Source: CAWIKY01 sp963836905 (GTDB lineage Bacteria > Pseudomonadota > Alphaproteobacteria > Caulobacterales > Hyphomonadaceae). Taken from it: 64,000 bases of DNA. The position numbers were made by a program, and so were the translations under genes. Where the stretch lies: positions 124,001 through 188,000 of the forward strand of contig CAWIKY010000004.1 of the NCBI GenBank assembly GCA_963836905.1, written 5' to 3'. Shown piece after piece: positions 47,324 to 56,245 of this stretch; the stretch's first letter is position 1, and each line of letters begins with the position of its first letter. Under the pieces are notes generated by a model. It made no database searches and had not been told where the DNA came from. It was given only the letters and a program-made list of their open reading frames with translations.

Positions 47324-47339
47324 TGTTTCACGTGAAACA
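47324..47339. promoter_or_regulatory. parS: parS centromere site 3
   Basis: Exact TGTTTCACGTGAAACA in the 52-bp gap between rho and mnmE, 17 bp upstream of the mnmE start codon, so ParB binding could affect initiation of the mnmE-mnmG-rsmG-parAB transcript. Confidence 0.95.
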
Positions 47340-47358
47340 ATCGGTGACGTTCCCGCCG

Positions 47359-48648
47359 CTAATTGTTCATCGACTGGAAGAAATCGTCGTTCGTCTTGGT
47401 CTGTTTCAGCTTGTCGAGCAGGAAGTCGATCGCATCGGCATTGCCCATCGGGTTGAGGATGCGGCGCAACACATAAACCTTCTGAAGGTTCTCTTTCGGG
47501 GTGATGAGCTCTTCTTTCCGCGTCCCGGATTTGAGGATGTCGATAGCCGGGAAGACGCGCTTGTCTGCGACCTTCCGGTCGAGCACGACTTCGGAGTTGC
47601 CCGTACCCTTGAACTCCTCGAAGATCACTTCGTCCATCCGGCTGCCGGTATCAATCAGCGCCGTCGCAATGATGGTCAGAGATCCACCCTGTTCGATATT
47701 CCGTGCAGCACCAAAAAAGCGTTTCGGTTTTTGCAGGGCATTGGAGTCAACACCGCCGGTCAATACCTTGCCGGACGATGGCACAGTCGTGTTGTAGGCG
47801 CGGCCGAGACGGGTGATGGAGTCCAGCAGAATGACAACGTCACGCCCGTGTTCTGCGATCCGCTTGGCTTTCTCGATCACCATTTCGGCCACCTGAACGT
47901 GGCGCGTTGCGGGTTCGTCAAAGGTCGAGGAGATCACCTCGCCCTTCACCGAGCGCTTCATGTCCGTCACCTCTTCCGGGCGCTCATCGATCAGCAGCAC
48001 GATCAGATAACATTCGGGGTGGTTCTCACCGATGGCTGCAGCGATGTTCTGCAAGAGCACCGTTTTACCTGTTCGCGGCGGCGCAACGATCAACGCGCGC
48101 TGGCCCTTGCCGATAGGAGCAACGATGTCGATGACGCGGCCGGACCGGTCCTTCTTCGTCGGGTCCTGGCTTTCCATGTTCAGGCGCTCATCGGGATAGA
48201 GCGGTGTAAGGTTGTCGAAGTGGATCTTCTGCGACGCCTTTTCGTAAGGCTCGAAGTTGATCTCGTTGACCTTCATCAACGCGAAGTATCGTTCACCGTC
48301 CTGCGGCGACCGGATTTCACCCTCGACCGTATCGCCAGTGCGCAGCCCGTATTTGCGGATAAGGCCCGGGCTGACATAGATATCGTCCGGCCCGGCCAGA
48401 TAATTGGATTCCGGCGACCGAAGGAAACCGAAGCCATCCGACAGCACCTCCATCACGCCGACGCCGATGATTTCGATCTCGCGCTCGGCAAGCTCTTTCA
48501 AGATGGCAAACAGCATGTCCTGTGTGCGAAGCGAGGACGCATTCTCGACCTCAAGCTCTTCAGCATAGATCAGCAAATCCTTCGGGGATTTGGCCTTCAG
48601 CTCGCGTAAGGACACATTTTGCGTAGGTTCGGGAGTTGGCGTGGTCAT
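47359..48648 (-). CDS. rho: Transcription termination factor Rho
   Basis: Hexameric RNA-dependent ATPase; 429 residues from the ATG at 48648 (MTTPTPEPTQNVSLRELKAK). N-terminal Rho domain and cold-shock-like RNA-binding domain (FGFLRSPESNYLAGPDDIYV, about 73-92), Walker A PPRTGKTVLLQ (about 187-197), Walker B VVILLDSITRLGRAYN and the secondary RNA-binding Q/R loop region. A longer in-frame reading to 48807 has no conserved sequence. rho-mnmE-mnmG-rsmG-parA-parB are all on one strand. Confidence 0.97.
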   Translation of the reverse strand: MTTPTPEPTQNVSLRELKAKSPKDLLIYAEELEVENASSLRTQDMLFAILKELAEREIEIIGVGVMEVLSDGFGFLRSPESNYLAGPDDIYVSPGLIRKYGLRTGDTVEGEIRSPQDGERYFALMKVNEINFEPYEKASQKIHFDNLTPLYPDERLNMESQDPTKKDRSGRVIDIVAPIGKGQRALIVAPPRTGKTVLLQNIAAAIGENHPECYLIVLLIDERPEEVTDMKRSVKGEVISSTFDEPATRHVQVAEMVIEKAKRIAEHGRDVVILLDSITRLGRAYNTTVPSSGKVLTGGVDSNALQKPKRFFGAARNIEQGGSLTIIATALIDTGSRMDEVIFEEFKGTGNSEVVLDRKVADKRVFPAIDILKSGTRKEELITPKENLQKVYVLRRILNPMGNADAIDFLLDKLKQTKTNDDFFQSMNN

Positions 48649-48869
48649 CAGCCAGCGATTCCTGTGTAGAGGCACAATAGCGGCGTCGAACGCCTGCACC
48701 TTGACTGTAGAGGGAAGCCGGGCGCGGAAGGACTCCGCAGGCTTTGACGATATCTGACGACAAACCCAGCCTGCGTCAAGGTGCAGACCCGCCAGGCGAA
48801 CCCGCAAGAGAGATTGACAGCCCGCAGTGTGTCAGCAATGTTCTTGTTTCGTTCTGAATGAGGCTAATT

Positions 48870-49274
48870 ATGTACAAGGCAAGTTGCGGGTGTGGATCGG
48901 TTCGGCTTGAACTCTCAGAGCCACCCTCGATGATGGCGACCTGTCATTGCTCCAGATGCCGCAAATTCGGCATGAGCACATTCGTTTTCGTGACACGTCG
49001 CAGCCTGATGATCGTGGCGGGCGAAGTTCACATCATCACGCATATACCGCCCGCACCCTTGCGCTATACGCGCTCGCATTGTGAACGCTGCGGCACATCC
49101 CTTGGCGAGATCACGTCGGCAGACGAAACATTTCCGATACCGGCAAACCTCTTCGATACGCCGGTTGATCTGGTCCCGCGTTTCCACGAATTCGTTGCCG
49201 ACAAGCCGGACTGGTACGAGATCTGCGACACGGCAAAGCAGTTCGCGGGACATCCGGTCAAGTCTGCGCAGTAG
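48870..49274 (+). CDS. GFA-family (glutathione-dependent formaldehyde-activating-like) zinc protein
   Basis: About 134 residues. Zinc-binding Cys motifs of the GFA/CENP-V fold are all present: CGCGSV near the N-terminus, CHCSRCRK (about 29-36) and HCERCGTSL (about 75-83). The ATG at 48870 has TGAGG seven bases upstream; ATG 48858 is a weaker alternative. Such proteins are mostly of unknown substrate, and the name does not prove formaldehyde chemistry. It is divergent from rho, with about 220 bp between the starts. Confidence 0.9.
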   Translation: MYKASCGCGSVRLELSEPPSMMATCHCSRCRKFGMSTFVFVTRRSLMIVAGEVHIITHIPPAPLRYTRSHCERCGTSLGEITSADETFPIPANLFDTPVDLVPRFHEFVADKPDWYEICDTAKQFAGHPVKSAQ

Positions 49275-49391
49275 GGGCCATGGGGGGCGTGACCCGTGCG
49301 CAGGCTGAAAGCCCATCTCCTGTTCAGGGAGAGGGGCCCAGGGTGAGGTTGAGACTATCCGCTCATAAGCGCGCGAAAAGCAGACGCCGGC

Positions 49392-49736
49392 TCAGACGTC
49401 GCCTTCGCCTGGCGAGGCACTGAAGTATTTCTCGAACTTGCCGGTCTCCTCGACATACTTTTCGCGGTCGGCAGGAGGTTCCTTCATCAGTGTGATGTTC
49501 GGCCAGACGAGCGCATATTCCGAGTTCACTTTCAGCCATTTGCCGTCCGGCTCGTCCTCGGTATCGGCCACGATCGCCTCAACGGGGCATTCCGGCTCGC
49601 AAACGCCGCAATCAATACATTCGTCAGGGTGAATCACGAGCATGTTTTCACCCTCATAGAAGCAATCCACAGGACAAACTTCTATGCAATCCATGTATTT
49701 GCATCGAATGCAGGCGTCGGTGACGATATACGTCAT
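49392..49736 (-). CDS. fdxA: 7Fe ferredoxin FdxA
   Basis: A 114-residue ferredoxin with a [3Fe-4S] and a [4Fe-4S] cluster. Cys motifs: ACIRCKYMDCIEVCPVDCF and CIDCGVCEPECPVEA, with the family EPDGKWLKVNSEYA tail. Start at ATG 49736; the upstream in-frame 12 residues to 49772 are not conserved. It is the last gene of a minus-strand run helicase, S4, terB, fdxA. fdxA next to an S4 protein and this helicase is conserved in alphaproteobacteria. Confidence 0.96.
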   Translation of the reverse strand: MTYIVTDACIRCKYMDCIEVCPVDCFYEGENMLVIHPDECIDCGVCEPECPVEAIVADTEDEPDGKWLKVNSEYALVWPNITLMKEPPADREKYVEETGKFEKYFSASPGEGDV

Positions 49737-49854
49737 TAAAGGCTCCGTTGCGGGGGCGGCATTGAGGTCCAAATGACGGACCCCCTGTCAGAAGTCAATC
49801 AGGAGCGGTGCCGCAGCGCGGCGCGCCTGTTTCGAACTTGTGCGGCGAGGTCGT

Positions 49855-50316
49855 TCAGCCGGTCAGGCGGGCCTGCGCCCTCTGGCGCGCCAGTGCACGG
49901 TCGCGGTCTTCAATATGCAGGAGCGAGGCTACGTGACGGATGAAGGCATCTTCATACATGTCATTGGTGCCATCCGTGAACGCGACGAAGAAAAGCCCTT
50001 CGATCAGCAAAACGCGCTTCTCTTCCTCCAGTGTCTTGACGACGGTGGTGAACTGATGGGCTCCGGCGGCGATCTCGACCAGCTTTTCGCCATTGCGAAG
50101 CACCTCGCTGGCAGTGGCCTCGTCCAGACTGAACGCCTCGGACAGGACCTGAATGATACGCGCCTTCTCCATCGGCTCATAGTCATCATCCGCCTGGGCG
50201 GTCTCGACCAGAAGCGCTGCAGCAGCGTTCTGCGGGTCGGCGCCATCCGGCAAAACGGCATCTGCATCGTCCGTCTTGCCCGCGGGCGCGAACATTTTCT
50301 TGAGCGCATCGAACAT
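49855..50316 (-). CDS. TerB-family (tellurite-resistance-like) protein
   Basis: A 153-residue, all-helical acidic protein. The TerB/DjlA-like metal-binding domain (about 30-140) shows LVETAQADDDYEPMEKARIIQVL and LLIEGLFFVAFTDGTNDMYEDAFIRHVASLLHI, with the conserved Asp/Glu clusters. No other ter genes are present, so tellurite resistance should not be assumed. It is placed between fdxA and the S4 gene, with a 16-bp gap to the latter. Confidence 0.85.
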   Translation of the reverse strand: MFDALKKMFAPAGKTDDADAVLPDGADPQNAAAALLVETAQADDDYEPMEKARIIQVLSEAFSLDEATASEVLRNGEKLVEIAAGAHQFTTVVKTLEEEKRVLLIEGLFFVAFTDGTNDMYEDAFIRHVASLLHIEDRDRALARQRAQARLTG

Positions 50317-50332
50317 CGCGGCTCATCTCCTT

Positions 50333-50620
50333 TCAGGTCTCTTCGGCCGCCTCATAACAGGCTGCGGCCTCCGGTGCCGGGCCTCTGCGTTCCGGTAAGG
50401 CGGTGATTGTCCACGTCAATATATGGTCACCGCGCTTGAAAATCAGGACATCGCCTGCAGCGACGCCTGTGCCGGGTTTGTCGACCCTTCGAACCTGTCC
50501 ACTGCGATCAACCCGGACACCTTTCTTGCGGATCGCCAGCCCGGCCAACGCGCGGGTCTTGAAGGCCCGCGTTCGCCAGAGAAAGAGATCGAGCCGCAGG
50601 GTTTCGAGCACCTCGCTCAA
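50333..50620 (-). CDS. S4-domain RNA-binding protein (Hsp15-like)
   Basis: A 95-residue protein whose first 55 residues form an S4 domain: LRLDLFLWRTRAFKTRALAG, IRKKGVRVDRSGQ, then AGDVLIFKRGDHILTW. In E. coli Hsp15 rescues stalled 50S subunits with nascent chains. The start overlaps the helicase stop (ATGA), a pairing seen widely in alphaproteobacteria, so the two may act on the same RNA. Confidence 0.9.
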   Translation of the reverse strand: MSEVLETLRLDLFLWRTRAFKTRALAGLAIRKKGVRVDRSGQVRRVDKPGTGVAAGDVLIFKRGDHILTWTITALPERRGPAPEAAACYEAAEET

Positions 50621-53463
50621 GCGCGCGTCCTTGCCCCGGCGTCGTCGCTACGCCTGGACATGTCGGTCGTTATCGCTCCGAACATGGCCTTTGCGACATC
50701 TTTGGCTCCGCCGGACCGGTTTGCGGACGCTTGCACCTTGCCTGCATCGCCGCCTTGGCCGCGCTTGCGGTTTCGCGGCTTTTTCTTTCGCTGTGGCTGC
50801 CTTGAGGATTCAGGGGGGAGCAAGGCGGCGAGTGCACCGAACGGACTGTCATCGGGATTTACCTTGCGTTCCGGTCTCGCGTCGCGGCGCTGTGAAGGCT
50901 TGCCGCGTCGTTGGTCGCCCTCCGGGCGGGGCTTTCGGCCCTCACCTTGCCGGTCGTTATTGCGCTGACGGCCCTGAGCGGACCCTTCGCGTCGCGGCAT
51001 GTCTCCGCTACGGTTCTCGCGCCGGGGCGGACGGCCATCAGGATTGGCGCGCGCTGTGAAGCGCCAGGTTTTCGCAAGGCCGGTTTCGGGGTCTTTCTCG
51101 GCAGGTGCCAGACCATAGCCCCGGACGATATCAGGAAACACTTCACCTGATGAGGAAACGATGGAGGCCAGTTCCGGCGGCAGTTCGAAGACGTTCTTTC
51201 CCGCTTCCTTGCGGCGTTTGGCGATTTCCCAGCCGAGCCGTTCGGCCAGATCGGCCCGTATGGCGCGCGGTCCGAACCGCAAATAGCCGTTGATAGCAAG
51301 CGCTGCGTCAGTCCAGCCATCACCCGAAGCCAGATCGAACGACCCTGCCCCGGCCGCCGCAACCGGTATGTCTGTGTCGCCTGCAACCGAAAACAGCGTC
51401 GCAAGCAGAGCCTGCTTTGCCGGCTTGAGTGCCTCGGGCGCATACGCCGCCACGCGGCCCACCCGGATGCCCCAGCCCTTCAGGGCCTCACGCTCTTCAT
51501 TGGAGAGACGAACCGGCACATCATCGCCGCGCAGATCGATGGAGCCGCCCGCTTCCAGAACGCGCCAGGCAAGGCCGCGCGCAGGTGCCGTCAGTTCGGC
51601 CGTATTCAGCTGGGTTTCCAGCGCGGTCAGGGCAGCGAGATTTCGCTTCACATGCTCGACGATCCAGATCGACAGGCGCAACCGGGTCGCCTCCAGCGCA
51701 TCGGCTGCTCCGTCTTCGCCGCCAATCAGCGTCGCGCCCGGGCGCATCCAGTGATTGCCCGCGACGAGCCGGGCAACGGGTGCGCCTTCAAAAACAATGC
51801 GGCGCTCATCATCGAGCGTGAATGCGGTTCGTTCCGCTGCCTGTATCTCTCCCAGACGCGCGCTCAACACGGGACCGAGCGCCTGCAGTGCCGCATTGCG
51901 CACCGCGCGTCCCTCAACGGACTTGTCTGTAACGTCGGGCTTGAAGACCAGCCCTTCCAGATGACCCACCACATGACCTTCAACCGTCACTTCTCCACCT
52001 TCTGCCACACCAGCTTCCATTCCGTCATTCCTGTCCAGCCCGCGCATGAGTGCGGTGGTCCGCTTGTCGACAAAGCGCAATGTCAATCGCTCGTGCAGAG
52101 CGTCTGACAGGCTGTCTTCGATCTCCCGCGTCCGGCTACGCCAGACGTCCGGCGCGCCAACCCAGTCGGACCTGTTGGCGGCATACGTCCACGTACGGAT
52201 TGCGGCAAGTCTCTGCTGCAACACATCCAGATCGCCCTCGGTGGAGCCAAGCCGTGAAACCTGACGCTCCATCCAGTCATGCCCCAGACGTGCGTCCGGC
52301 TCTGCCAGTACCTCATACAGTGACTGAACGATGCGGTGATGCCCGTCCGGACCGCTCTTTTGAAAGTCCGGCAGGGTGCAGAGGTCCCATAGCCTGCGAA
52401 TACGCGCAGGGGTCGTGGCATGGTCACGCACATCGCTGTCTTCAGCCATGCGGCGCAAGGTGAGTTCGTCCAGCGCATCGCCGGTCTGGCGAAGGACGCG
52501 GTGCGGGCTGGGGCGGGAGAGGGATTTCAGAAGCGCGTCCAGCGAAGCGTAATCGAGCCGCGCATTGCGCCACCATAGCCGCTCGACCGGCTCGAAATTG
52601 TGGGTTTCGAGGCGGCCGACCAGTTCCTCGTCAAAGGGTGTGCACTCGCCGGTTTCGCCAAATGTCCCGTCGGTCCGGAACCGGCCCGCCCGTCCGGCTA
52701 TCTGACCGGTTTCAGCCGCGCTGAGACCGCGTCGTCTGCGGCCATCAAACTTGGTCCGGCTGGCAAAGGCGATATGATCGACATTGAGGTTCAGACCCAT
52801 CCCGATGGCGTCGGTTGCCACCAGATAATCGACCTCGCCCGACTGGTAGAGATCGACCTGGGCATTGCGCGTTCGCGGGCTCAGCGCGCCCATCACCACA
52901 GCGCACCCGCCGCGCTGGCGTTTCAAGAGCTCGGCGATTGCGTACACTTCTTCGGCAGAAAACGCGACCACGGCAGAGCGCTTGGGCAGCTTGGTAATCT
53001 TCATCGGTCCGGCATAGGTAAGCTGCGAGAAGCGCTCGCGATACGTGGTCTCCACCTCCAGCCCGAGCGCGCGAAGCGTGTCGCGCATCGTCGCCGACCC
53101 CAGAAGCAGGGTTTCCGACCGCCCGCGCGCCTCGAGTATCCGGTTGGTGAAGACGTGCCCACGGTCCGGGTCGGCGGCGAGCTGTATCTCGTCCACGGCC
53201 ATGAACTCGACCGGCTGGGAAAGCGGCATGGCTTCCACGGTGCAGATGAAATAGCGCGCATGCTGCGGCCAGATACGCTCCTCGCCAGTGACGAGCGCCA
53301 CAGACCCCGCCCCCTTCTGGGCGACCACCTTGTCATACACCTCCCGCGCGAGCAGCCGCAACGGCAAGCCAATCATGCCGGTGGCATGCGCCATCATCCG
53401 CTCGAGGGCGTAGTGGGTCTTGCCGGTATTGGTCGGCCCGAGCACCGCAATCAGATTGCCCAT
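50617..53463 (-). CDS. Suv3/MgpS-like DEAD-box-type RNA helicase
   Basis: 948 residues from the ATG at 53463 (MGNLIAVLGPTNTGKT), chosen because Walker A (residues 9-16) must be near the start; the open frame upstream of it is antisense to another gene. Motif II is VDEIQLA, motif III LLGSATM, and the second RecA domain has VATDAIGMGLNLNVDHIAF and QIAGRAGRF. This layout matches mitochondrial SUV3-like helicases. The last 150 residues are low-complexity, rich in Arg, Lys, Gln and Gly, likely disordered and RNA-binding. A role in RNA degradation or ribosome assembly is inferred. Confidence 0.92.
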   Translation of the reverse strand: MGNLIAVLGPTNTGKTHYALERMMAHATGMIGLPLRLLAREVYDKVVAQKGAGSVALVTGEERIWPQHARYFICTVEAMPLSQPVEFMAVDEIQLAADPDRGHVFTNRILEARGRSETLLLGSATMRDTLRALGLEVETTYRERFSQLTYAGPMKITKLPKRSAVVAFSAEEVYAIAELLKRQRGGCAVVMGALSPRTRNAQVDLYQSGEVDYLVATDAIGMGLNLNVDHIAFASRTKFDGRRRRGLSAAETGQIAGRAGRFRTDGTFGETGECTPFDEELVGRLETHNFEPVERLWWRNARLDYASLDALLKSLSRPSPHRVLRQTGDALDELTLRRMAEDSDVRDHATTPARIRRLWDLCTLPDFQKSGPDGHHRIVQSLYEVLAEPDARLGHDWMERQVSRLGSTEGDLDVLQQRLAAIRTWTYAANRSDWVGAPDVWRSRTREIEDSLSDALHERLTLRFVDKRTTALMRGLDRNDGMEAGVAEGGEVTVEGHVVGHLEGLVFKPDVTDKSVEGRAVRNAALQALGPVLSARLGEIQAAERTAFTLDDERRIVFEGAPVARLVAGNHWMRPGATLIGGEDGAADALEATRLRLSIWIVEHVKRNLAALTALETQLNTAELTAPARGLAWRVLEAGGSIDLRGDDVPVRLSNEEREALKGWGIRVGRVAAYAPEALKPAKQALLATLFSVAGDTDIPVAAAGAGSFDLASGDGWTDAALAINGYLRFGPRAIRADLAERLGWEIAKRRKEAGKNVFELPPELASIVSSSGEVFPDIVRGYGLAPAEKDPETGLAKTWRFTARANPDGRPPRRENRSGDMPRREGSAQGRQRNNDRQGEGRKPRPEGDQRRGKPSQRRDARPERKVNPDDSPFGALAALLPPESSRQPQRKKKPRNRKRGQGGDAGKVQASANRSGGAKDVAKAMFGAITTDMSRRSDDAGARTRA

Positions 53464-53578
53464 GCGGCGATCCTTTCCGAACGGCCTGATTTCTGGACCT
53501 GTGCCTATCGCGGCGAGCGCCCGGCTTGCAAGGACAGACCGCATGGCAGACCATTTACCGCATTGCTGAGGCGAAGGC

Positions 53579-54166
53579 TCAAGCTGTGAGGGCCGCCTCA
53601 ATGAAGTCAAAGCGGTCCTGCCCGAAGAACATGGCCTCGCCGACATAAAAGGTCGGTGCCCCGAACGCGCCGCGCGCCACGGCCTTGTCGGTATTGTCTT
53701 TGACGGCGTCCTTGTTGGCCTGCGCATTCGCCGCTGCCATGACTGCCTCCACGTCGAAGCCGTCCGCGTCGAGAGCGGCCCGAAGCACGGCCTCATCGCC
53801 AAGGTCTTTCGGCTCGACCCAGCCATGATGGAACCCGAACTTGATGAGATCCTCGAACGTCTTCGTGCCGCGATACCCTTCTGCCGCGCGCAGCAGGGGC
53901 CGCGTGTTGAACGGGAATGCCGGGTTAAACCGGAACGGAATGTCATAGCGGGCAATGAAGCGGCCCATATCTTCACCCAGATACCGACCCTTGGCCTTGA
54001 TCGCGCCGGGCGGTGTGTTTCCGGTCGCCTGCATGATGCCGCCGAGAAACACCGGCTGCCAGTCCACGTCACATCCGGTGCGCGCCTGAACGCCCGCGAT
54101 TTGTGTCCAGGCGAGGTAAGACGTCGGGCTGACGAAGTCAAAACAGAAGACCAATTCCCGCGTCAT
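53579..54166 (-). CDS. 2-hydroxychromene-2-carboxylate isomerase-like (kappa-GST/DsbA fold)
   Basis: About 195 residues. The N-terminal FCFDFVSPTSYLAW carries the catalytic Ser of the HCCA isomerase family where DsbA has CxxC, and ARGAFGAPTFYVGEAMFFGQDR is the conserved cis-Pro end. The enzyme family acts in naphthalene-type aromatic degradation and uses glutathione, but no such pathway is here, so the substrate is open. ATG 54166 is preferred over TTG 54172. It is divergent from the sensor kinase gene. Confidence 0.88.
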   Translation of the reverse strand: MTRELVFCFDFVSPTSYLAWTQIAGVQARTGCDVDWQPVFLGGIMQATGNTPPGAIKAKGRYLGEDMGRFIARYDIPFRFNPAFPFNTRPLLRAAEGYRGTKTFEDLIKFGFHHGWVEPKDLGDEAVLRAALDADGFDVEAVMAAANAQANKDAVKDNTDKAVARGAFGAPTFYVGEAMFFGQDRFDFIEAALTA

Positions 54167-54319
54167 GAACAAATCCAGATCAAACTATCAGTGCAATAAA
54201 TGCGGTCTGCCTTCTTCATGCAACAGAAAGTCGTTCCTTTCTGCTTGCGCGAAACGTTTTTCAGACCGTACCCTTACAGAGCAGGTGCCAGGGGGCGTCG
54301 GTTTCGGGGTCACGTGTTC

Positions 54320-55759
54320 ATGCCAATACGAACAAAGATCGACTTTGAAGCCGTATTCCAGGCCTTGCCGGGAATTCACGTCCTTTTGACGACTGATTTT
54401 CAGATCGTCCAGGCAACTGCCGCCTACTTCGAGACAACGAATACAAGACCCGAACAGGTGATCGGCAAGGGACTGTTCGACGTATTCCCCGAAAACCCGG
54501 ATACCCGTCGGCATGGCGGCGAAGCCAACATCCGCAAGTCGTTCAAGCGTGTCGTCAAGACCGGGCAGCCACATGCAATGGCCACACAACGCTACGACAT
54601 ACCCAAACCTGACGGCGCGCCCGGTTTCCAGATCAAGATCTGGAAGCTGCTGAATGCGCCCATCCTCGAAGAGGGTGTGACCGTCGGGCTCATGATCACG
54701 CTGGACGATCGCACAGAAGACATTCTCGGGCGCCGCGAGGTGGAACTTCGCGAGTCTCTGGCCATGGACATCGGGTCGCTTGGAACCTGGGAGCTCGATC
54801 CCGCCAGCGGCTCTGCCATCACATCCGCTAATTTTGACCGTATGTACGGGTTCAGCGACAGCGACCGGCCCATTTCCAACGAAAAGTATGCCGACCGCAT
54901 TCATCCGGAAGACAGAGCCGTCATAGAAAAAGGGTTCGAGACTTTTGCGAGCATTGAGGACGATACCGAGCTCAACATGGAATACCGGCTGATCTGGCCG
55001 AACGGGGAACTGCGCCACATCGTTTCACAAGGCCGGGCGGTGAAGGATTTCACTAATGTCCCCGCCCGTTTCGTCGGCGTCGTCATGGACGTGACCGATA
55101 TCCGGCGACGCGAAAGGGAACTGGAACAAACCCTTATCGACCGCAACCGGCTGGTCGAAGACCAGAAGATGCTCCTGAAAGAGGTCAATCACCGCATCAA
55201 GAACAGCCTGCAGATCGTCTCCAGCATTCTCGGGCTTGAGGCCCGCAAGCTGGGGGAGGGCCCCGCGCGCGACAGCCTGCAATCTGCCCGCGACCGGGTG
55301 CGTGCCATCAGCTCGGTGCACGAGCTTCTATACCGGCAACAGGCTGAAGCCTCCGTCAGGTCAGACGATTATCTGAAGAATCTTTGCGACGAGCTGCACC
55401 AGTCCATCGACGGCATCGATACCGAGCTTGAGATCCACGTAACCGCCGACCCCGTCATGCTGGACTCCGATCTCGCCATATCGCTGGCCATGCTGGTCAA
55501 CGAGATTGTCACGAACGCCATAAAACATGCCTTTATCGGGCGTGAGCGCGGACGGGTTGATGTGTCCTTCCGCGTCTCGGAAGGCAGACGCGCTACCCTC
55601 TCTATCTCAGACGACGGAACAGGTCTGGCAGAAAAGGCCAGTACCGGACTCGGAACAAGTCTGATCGACAGTCTGGCATCGCAAATCGGGGCGGCTTTGA
55701 CGCGCGAAAACACCCCTCCGGGCTATACCGTCTCGATGGTATTCGACATGAAGGCTTAG
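54320..55759 (+). CDS. PAS-domain histidine kinase, HWE/HisKA_2 type
   Basis: About 479 residues from the ATG at 54320. No membrane segment, so cytosolic. Two PAS domains: about 5-135 and 145-265 (IHPEDRAVIE and the PAC-like ARFVGVVMDVTDIRRR). A HisKA_2 dimerisation motif follows with phospho-acceptor His291 in LKEVNHRIKNSLQIVSSIL, then the ATPase domain (LVNEIVTNAIKHAF, ISDDGTGL, GLGTSLIDSLASQ). Such kinases often serve the alphaproteobacterial general stress response or light sensing; the PAS domains lack an obvious LOV Cys motif. No response regulator is adjacent. Confidence 0.9.
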   Translation: MPIRTKIDFEAVFQALPGIHVLLTTDFQIVQATAAYFETTNTRPEQVIGKGLFDVFPENPDTRRHGGEANIRKSFKRVVKTGQPHAMATQRYDIPKPDGAPGFQIKIWKLLNAPILEEGVTVGLMITLDDRTEDILGRREVELRESLAMDIGSLGTWELDPASGSAITSANFDRMYGFSDSDRPISNEKYADRIHPEDRAVIEKGFETFASIEDDTELNMEYRLIWPNGELRHIVSQGRAVKDFTNVPARFVGVVMDVTDIRRRERELEQTLIDRNRLVEDQKMLLKEVNHRIKNSLQIVSSILGLEARKLGEGPARDSLQSARDRVRAISSVHELLYRQQAEASVRSDDYLKNLCDELHQSIDGIDTELEIHVTADPVMLDSDLAISLAMLVNEIVTNAIKHAFIGRERGRVDVSFRVSEGRRATLSISDDGTGLAEKASTGLGTSLIDSLASQIGAALTRENTPPGYTVSMVFDMKA

Positions 55760-55822
55760 CTAGGGGTGCCGAACAGGACTCGCGTCCGACCTTTAAAGCA
55801 AGCTCAAGGAGGAAGGCGGAAA

Positions 55823-55860
55823 GCGCTGTCACATTGAGCGTGCCGAAATGCGGCAGCGCG
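55823..55860. repeat. Family B palindromic repeat, copy 2
   Basis: GCGCTGTCACATTGAG at the left and AAATGCGGCAGCGCG at the right. The outer arms are complementary with a few mismatches. The trailing GCATCCACGC is shared with copy 3. Confidence 0.7.
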
Positions 55861-56010
55861 CATCCACGCCTCTCATGCTGAGCTTGTCGAAGCACGAGAG
55901 GGAGCGTGAAGGGTCTTGATCCTTCGACAGGCTCAGGATGAGACCTTCTGCACCGGATGAGACCTCCGCTCAGGACGAGAGCGGCTTGGGCTCAAGGACG
56001 AGGACGAAAA

Positions 56011-56048
56011 GCGCTGTCACATTGAGTTTGTCGAAATGCGACAGCGCG
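56011..56048. repeat. Family B palindromic repeat, copy 3
   Basis: Begins GCGCTGTCACATTGAG and ends AAATGCGACAGCGCG; one arm base (A for G) differs from copy 2. Followed by CATCCACGC as in copy 2. Confidence 0.7.
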
Positions 56049-56197
56049 CATCCACGCTCTACACTGAGTGTTCCGCGCCACTCCAGCCGAAGGCGTGGAG
56101 TCCAGAAGAATCTGCCCGGCACCAATCTCGGTTTGAAGGATATCGCTGGACGCCACGCGCTACCGCGCTGGCGTAGCGGGAAGAGTGCGCCTCATAC

Positions 56198-56233
56198 GCT
56201 GTCACATTGAGCTTGTCGAAATGCGGCAGCGCG
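56198..56233. repeat. Family B palindromic repeat, copy 4
   Basis: CGCTGTCACATTGAGCTTG at the left and AAATGCGGCAGCGCG at the right, ending 13 bp before the hslU stop codon, so it may serve as the 3' hairpin of the hslVU transcript. Confidence 0.65.
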
Positions 56234-56245
56234 TTCTCTCAAACC

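Noticed and set aside
47323..48609. 428-residue plus-strand open frame opposite rho
   Set aside because: Mirror frame of highly conserved Rho codons; no independent support.
49275..49391. Hairpin-like CATCTCCTGTTCAGGGAGAGG downstream of the GFA gene
   Set aside because: Short inverted repeat with no T-run; not enough for a terminator call and no second copy seen in the window.
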